Shown: in pieces, positions 6,517 through 9,796 of the stretch
Layout of the letters: each line of letters starts with the position of its first letter
How positions within the stretch are numbered: position 1 is the stretch's first letter
Assembly: GCA_024653845.1 (NCBI GenBank)
Contig: JANLHA010000026.1
Coordinates: forward strand, 1 to 9,796
Length of the DNA: 9,796 bases
Direction of reading: 5' to 3'
Origin: Candidatus Omnitrophota bacterium
GTDB lineage: Bacteria; Omnitrophota; Gorgyraeia; Zapsychrales; JANLHA01
Program-made: the position numbers and the translations under genes
The notes under the pieces: model-generated
The model's input: only the letters and a program-made list of their open reading frames with translations
Told to the model about the DNA's origin: nothing
Database searches by the model: none

Positions 6517-8016
6517 ATGAAGAAAATCCTTCCTTGGCAGAAACCTAAATCTCTCAAATTCGAAATTGCCGTCCTTTACACCACGATTTTGGGAATCATC
6601 CTCTTGGGATTCAGCGGTGTTTTTTATGTCATTGTTTCCCGAACCATTTATATCGAGCTGGATCATGAGCTGCAATTGAAGGCCCAAGGAATTAGCCAAA
6701 ACATCACCAGTTATCTAAATGTCCGCGGCGATAAACCCGATTCTTTAAATTTCGCGGTTGAGAAAACCATTGCGCATCAGGGACAACTGTTGAGACGTTG
6801 GTGGTATACCGGTTTTGAAAGAGATTGGTTCAAACGTTTGGATGAACAGGATTTGAGTCATCTTTATGTGTGTTTTATCAGTCCATCGGGAGAAGTGATT
6901 GCCAAGTCTAATAATGTGGATAATGAGGAGCTCCTGGAATTATTCTTAGGGAATCTTGAGCTAACCAAGAACCAAGAACCTGTGTTTCGTTATGTCATTT
7001 ATCAAGAAAAGAAAATTCGGGTCATCAATTATCCTTTCTTTTATGGTTCAGAAAATCCCCATATCATTCAGGTCGCCATGTCACCTCGTCCACTGGTGAG
7101 CCTTCTTGAAGAATGGATGAAAAGCATTTTCTTGAGCATCCCGATCATGTTGTTGATGACCAGTTTTATTGGAAGAATTTTGGCGGCGCGTATCCTTAAT
7201 CCCGTTAAGAAGATTACGCATACGGCAAAGGACATCACGTATAAAGACCTGAGTGCTCGACTGGAATCTCAGTATGTTCATATGGAAATGAACGAATTGA
7301 TTCATGCGTTCAATGACATGATTTCTCGTCTAGAAAAATCTTTTCACCACATTGAAGAATTCAGTTCCCATGTTGCGCATGAACTCAAAACCCCTTTGAC
7401 GATCATCCGTGGAGAAGCTGAAATCAATTTGTTGCAAAAGAGAAATGTCGAAGACAATGAACGAGCCATGCGAATCATTCTTGAAGAAGCCGACCAAATG
7501 CTCAAGATCATTGATGACCTTTTGTTATTGGCAAAGCTGGATTATCATCCGGAAGTTTTTAATTTTGAGAAAATTGATATTTCCAAGTTGTTAAAAGAGA
7601 TCAGTGAGAACTATCAGGTGCTGATTCTTGAAAGAAACATTCGTTTTCAGCTCGTCACTCCCTCAAGCCCGCTTTGGGTGAGAGGTGATCGTATCCATTT
7701 GGGGCGATTATTCCTTAACCTTCTGAATAACGCTATCAAATTCAGTTATCGAGGTGGAGCGGTTGAAATTGAAGCCAAAGCAGAAAAGAACCAAATCTTT
7801 GTTGCGGTCACAGACCATGGGCCAGGAATTTCGCCTGAAAATTTGGATAAAGTTTTTTCGCGTTTTTTTCAGGGCGATCATCAAAAATCGGGGACGGGTC
7901 TAGGGTTAAACCTCGCTCAATCCATTGCCAAGCTGCATCAAGGTGAAATTCATGTCCAGAGTCAATTGAATCATGGCACAACATTTACCGTCATTCTCCC
8001 TCGGATTTCCTCATAG
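6517..8016 (+). CDS. Membrane sensor histidine kinase
   Basis: The protein has 499 residues. A membrane helix at about 17-41, a periplasmic loop of roughly 155 residues (42-198) and a second helix at about 202-222 are followed by a HAMP linker (about 223-276). The HisKA domain has the phosphorylated H288 in S-H-V-A-H-E-L-K-T-P-L. The ATPase domain shows an N box (N401-L-L-N-N-A-I-K-F), G1 box D433-H-G-P-G, F box F-S-R-F-F-Q-G and G2 box G-T-G-L-G-L (459-464). All catalytic boxes look intact. The loop contains L-Y-V-C-F-I-S-P-S-G-E-V-I-A, typical of extracytoplasmic PAS/Cache-like sensors of the CusS type, but no obvious metal-binding cluster, so the ligand is unknown. AAAGGGA at 6504-6510, overlapping the end of the regulator gene, is a good ribosome binding site. 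It should phosphorylate the regulator encoded just upstream. Confidence 0.95.
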   Translation: MKKILPWQKPKSLKFEIAVLYTTILGIILLGFSGVFYVIVSRTIYIELDHELQLKAQGISQNITSYLNVRGDKPDSLNFAVEKTIAHQGQLLRRWWYTGFERDWFKRLDEQDLSHLYVCFISPSGEVIAKSNNVDNEELLELFLGNLELTKNQEPVFRYVIYQEKKIRVINYPFFYGSENPHIIQVAMSPRPLVSLLEEWMKSIFLSIPIMLLMTSFIGRILAARILNPVKKITHTAKDITYKDLSARLESQYVHMEMNELIHAFNDMISRLEKSFHHIEEFSSHVAHELKTPLTIIRGEAEINLLQKRNVEDNERAMRIILEEADQMLKIIDDLLLLAKLDYHPEVFNFEKIDISKLLKEISENYQVLILERNIRFQLVTPSSPLWVRGDRIHLGRLFLNLLNNAIKFSYRGGAVEIEAKAEKNQIFVAVTDHGPGISPENLDKVFSRFFQGDHQKSGTGLGLNLAQSIAKLHQGEIHVQSQLNHGTTFTVILPRISS

Positions 8017-8040
8017 CCCCTATTCTTATTACATTAAATA

Positions 8041-8069
8041 TTTTAATATTCTTTTAATCTTCTTTTAAT
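8041..8069 (+). promoter_or_regulatory. Three tandem TTTTAAT heptamers at 11-base steps, probable response-regulator operator
   Basis: TTTTAAT occurs at 8041-8047, 8052-8058 and 8063-8069, each exactly 11 bases after the last. The second and third are also preceded by C, giving CTTTTAAT. One turn of DNA between direct half-sites is the hallmark of OmpR/PhoB-class binding sites. The repeat unit also resembles the PyTTAAPyPy repeats of cyanobacterial Pho boxes (8-base units with 3-base gaps), with TTTAATCT an exact fit; that match is from memory. The site lies between the kinase stop and the stand-alone receiver gene. Which regulator binds is inferred. AT-richness makes chance repeats more likely. 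Confidence 0.5.
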
Positions 8070-8077
8070 GATGGTTT

Positions 8078-8083
8078 TATTAT
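8078..8083 (+). promoter_or_regulatory. Candidate -10 element for the receiver gene
   Basis: TATTAT differs from the TATAAT consensus at one base and starts nine bases after the last TTTTAAT repeat. There is no good -35 hexamer; the repeats cover that position, as in activator-dependent promoters of the PhoB type. The inferred transcript would start near 8090, about 20 bases before ATG 8112. Confidence 0.35.
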
Positions 8084-8096
8084 ATTGGTTCTAATG

Positions 8097-8104
8097 AAAA
8101 GGAG
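8097..8104 (+). promoter_or_regulatory. Ribosome binding site deciding the start at 8112
   Basis: AAAAGGAG sits seven bases before ATG 8112. In-frame TTG 8085 and ATG 8094 lie upstream or inside the leader and lack their own sites. Starting at 8112 gives the normal receiver beginning M-K-K-R-I-M-I-I-D-D. Confidence 0.75.
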
Positions 8105-8111
8105 AATTTCT

Positions 8112-8480
8112 ATGAAAAAACGCATCATGATCATTGATGATGAAGAAAGAATCCGCAGGGTTTATGGGCGTCTTTTACACATGCTTGCTTCCAATGTTTT
8201 TGATATTATTCAAGCTTCTGATGCTGCAGAAGCTACACAGTTTTTGATTCGTGATAAGGTGGATGTGATTCTCTTAGATTTGAGAATGCCTCGGGTGAAT
8301 GGTCAAATGATGTACGATGTCATTCGAGAGTATGATCGAGAAGTCCCCGTGATTGTCATCAGTGTTTACCCTATCGAACAACAGAGAAAAATGTTGCCTA
8401 CGGCAAGTGATTATTATGACAAGTCTCACGGCCCTATCCAATTGCTTGAGAAAATCATGAGCGCAGCAGGAATTGGCTAA
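8112..8480 (+). CDS. Stand-alone receiver-domain protein (CheY-like)
   Basis: This 122-residue cytoplasmic protein is a receiver domain with no output domain. Visible active-site residues are D9-D10 (M-I-I-D-D-E-E), phosphoacceptor D56 (I-L-L-D-L-R-M-P), S84 in place of the usual Thr/Ser switch position (V-I-S-V-Y), and K104 (Y-Y-D-K-S-H-G). The Lys is followed by Ser-His-Gly rather than the common Pro, a small departure. Proteins like this pass phosphate between partners or act by protein contact. It lies 95 bases downstream of the kinase gene behind its own probable promoter and operator, so it may be a later member of the same signalling circuit or a target of the regulator. The partner kinase is not shown by the sequence. 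Confidence 0.9.
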   Translation: MKKRIMIIDDEERIRRVYGRLLHMLASNVFDIIQASDAAEATQFLIRDKVDVILLDLRMPRVNGQMMYDVIREYDREVPVIVISVYPIEQQRKMLPTASDYYDKSHGPIQLLEKIMSAAGIG

Positions 8481-8481
8481 A

Positions 8482-9796
8482 TTAAACAGTTGTTCTCTTC
8501 TTATCGGTGACCCAGAATTCCATATGCTTCCCTAGCATCAGACGCGTTTGCGCGTCGAGAGCAGGAAGAGACCCGAAAATGACCACAATGATCGGGATCG
8601 CCAGCCATTCCAATGCCAATCCGATTCTTTTCAAAAGAGTATGATGCGGTCTTTTGGAGGGAAGAAGGCCTATGTTTAGAATGATCGAAATGATCAGAGC
8701 TATGGAAGCCAAATGCAGAATGGTGCGCGTGATTCGAGGCGCGGTGTAATAGAGAACTGATCCTAAAAAGTCCTGGCCCGCCATCAAAACGGGAAGCCAA
8801 CTGATAAAGCTCAAAAGTAATCCCCACGTGGCCCATGAAATTTGCCCTTCAAAAAGCCGGAAGCTATAGCGGATTTTATCGAATAAAGAAATTTGGGATG
8901 ATTTAATAAAGGCCCGCATCACCACCGGGAAATTTTCCACGCCCCACGCCCAGCGACGTTTTTGTTTATAAACGCTGATGGCGGTTTGTTTAAAGTTGTT
9001 GCATCCGGCAACGTCCATGGAAACAGTTACATACATGGGCACCACTTGATAGTTCCCATCGTAATGGATAAATGCTTTCCAGTAAATGGCGGAATCATCG
9101 GAAATCATGTCCACTGGCCAATACCCAACGTCTACCAAAGCTTTGAAACTCATGCTATGACTTGAGAAGGTGACCAATTTTTCAGGATTGGTGGCTTCCA
9201 TCAAAAGAAAGAATGAAGAGCCTGTTTCAATGACGCGGGCAAATCCGGGAACGTCCCAAATGTTGTTATGGTAGACAGGAATGGGTTGAAAGCTCGCTTG
9301 AATCCGATTGGGTGTAACCATAAAAGTGTAAGTTAAGCATGCCAGGTATTGAGGGCTGATGATGGTATCGGAATCAAAACAAGACACAAGGACATTTTCA
9401 TAAGGAATGCCTTTTTGCCTGAGGAATCCAGCCGCATAACGAGCGGCATAGGTGACGTTAGCCCCTTTGACTTTGGCTTCTCCTGGAAGGTTGGCAGGAT
9501 GGATGACATTTTCAAAATGGAAGAAATGAGAAGCATAATCTTTTTTAAGCGAAATCATCGCTTGATGAATTTCTAAAGATGCCCGTTCCTCGATGGCAAG
9601 AAGTAAGATGGTGCGATCAGTGGGGAACGTTTGAGATAAAACGCTCTGGATTCCTGGTTCCAGAATGTCACGGGATTCTTTGATGGTGGGGAAAATGACC
9701 ACATGATAAATGTCTTGTGATGGGAAAGGGAGGTCTTGAATTTTTTGCATCCAGTCCGTTTTTTCTCTGGTTTTTAGTCGGTAATAGGAAAGCACC
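8482..9796 (-). CDS. Family 2 glycosyltransferase, processive membrane type (N terminus beyond the window)
   Basis: 437 residues are visible from 9795; the frame is open to the edge and the GTG there is not a convincing start, so the N terminus, probably with membrane helices, is missing. The catalytic GT-A domain begins with Y-H-V-V-I-F-P-T-I-K-E-S. It has the metal and nucleotide-sugar site D141-S-D143 (S-C-F-D-S-D-T), a likely base region S-D233-D234-S, and the acceptor-channel motif Q278-K-R-R281-W282 (Q-x-x-R-W) of processive enzymes such as cellulose and hyaluronan synthases. Three or so membrane helices follow (about 320-340, 358-378, 391-411). Numbers count from position 9795. The role is probably transfer of sugar onto an envelope or exported polysaccharide; donor and product are unknown. 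It is convergent with the receiver gene, its stop being one base beyond that gene's stop, with no room for a separate terminator. Confidence 0.88.
   Translation of the reverse strand, partial: VLSYYRLKTREKTDWMQKIQDLPFPSQDIYHVVIFPTIKESRDILEPGIQSVLSQTFPTDRTILLLAIEERASLEIHQAMISLKKDYASHFFHFENVIHPANLPGEAKVKGANVTYAARYAAGFLRQKGIPYENVLVSCFDSDTIISPQYLACLTYTFMVTPNRIQASFQPIPVYHNNIWDVPGFARVIETGSSFFLLMEATNPEKLVTFSSHSMSFKALVDVGYWPVDMISDDSAIYWKAFIHYDGNYQVVPMYVTVSMDVAGCNNFKQTAISVYKQKRRWAWGVENFPVVMRAFIKSSQISLFDKIRYSFRLFEGQISWATWGLLLSFISWLPVLMAGQDFLGSVLYYTAPRITRTILHLASIALIISIILNIGLLPSKRPHHTLLKRIGLALEWLAIPIIVVIFGSLPALDAQTRLMLGKHMEFWVTDKKRTTV

Noticed and set aside
8033..8047. ATTAAA-TAT-TTTAAT palindrome as a terminator for the kinase operon
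   Set aside because: The stem is six A/T pairs with a three-base loop and no following U tract of the usual kind, so it is too weak; its right arm is part of the first TTTTAAT repeat.

Overview
The window is bacterial chromosomal DNA, densely packed, moderately AT-leaning, with genes on both strands. The envelope genes (signal peptide, inner-membrane proteins with large extracytoplasmic parts, sensor kinase with a periplasmic loop) fit a Gram-negative-type, possibly uncultivated lineage. An Omnitrophota-like bacterium is a guess from gene style only; no marker gene is present to prove it. Stop codons used are TAA, TAG and TGA.

Layout. (1) 1-60: probable last codons of an upstream + strand gene. 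(2) 146-2062: a DUF2339-type polytopic membrane protein whose single reading frame is interrupted by one in-frame TGA at 704-706, leaving an N-terminal piece (146-706) and a C-terminal piece (725-2062). (3) 2043-5411: a 1122-residue two-domain membrane protein overlapping the previous gene by 20 bases, with an HEAGH zinc-protease-like motif in the segment between two membrane helices and a DUF58-type domain with a degenerate vWA part at the C terminus. (4) 5454-8016: a compact operon of a small exported protein, an OmpR/PhoB-type response regulator and a membrane sensor histidine kinase. (5) 8017-8111: a short AT-rich regulatory gap holding three TTTTAAT heptamers at exact 11-base steps, a likely operator for an OmpR/PhoB-class regulator. 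(6) 8112-8480: a stand-alone receiver protein. (7) 8482-9796, minus strand: a processive-type family 2 glycosyltransferase running off the right edge, its stop one base from the stop of the receiver gene.

How they may fit together (inference): genes 2 and 3 look like one co-translated membrane unit. The kinase and regulator form a cognate pair whose signal may involve the small exported protein. The regulator, or a relative, may drive the stand-alone receiver gene through the 11-base-spaced repeats. The glycosyltransferase is transcribed convergently and is probably a separate envelope polysaccharide function. There is no gene-free stretch longer than 300 bases, and I saw no tRNA, rRNA, CRISPR array or insertion sequence.
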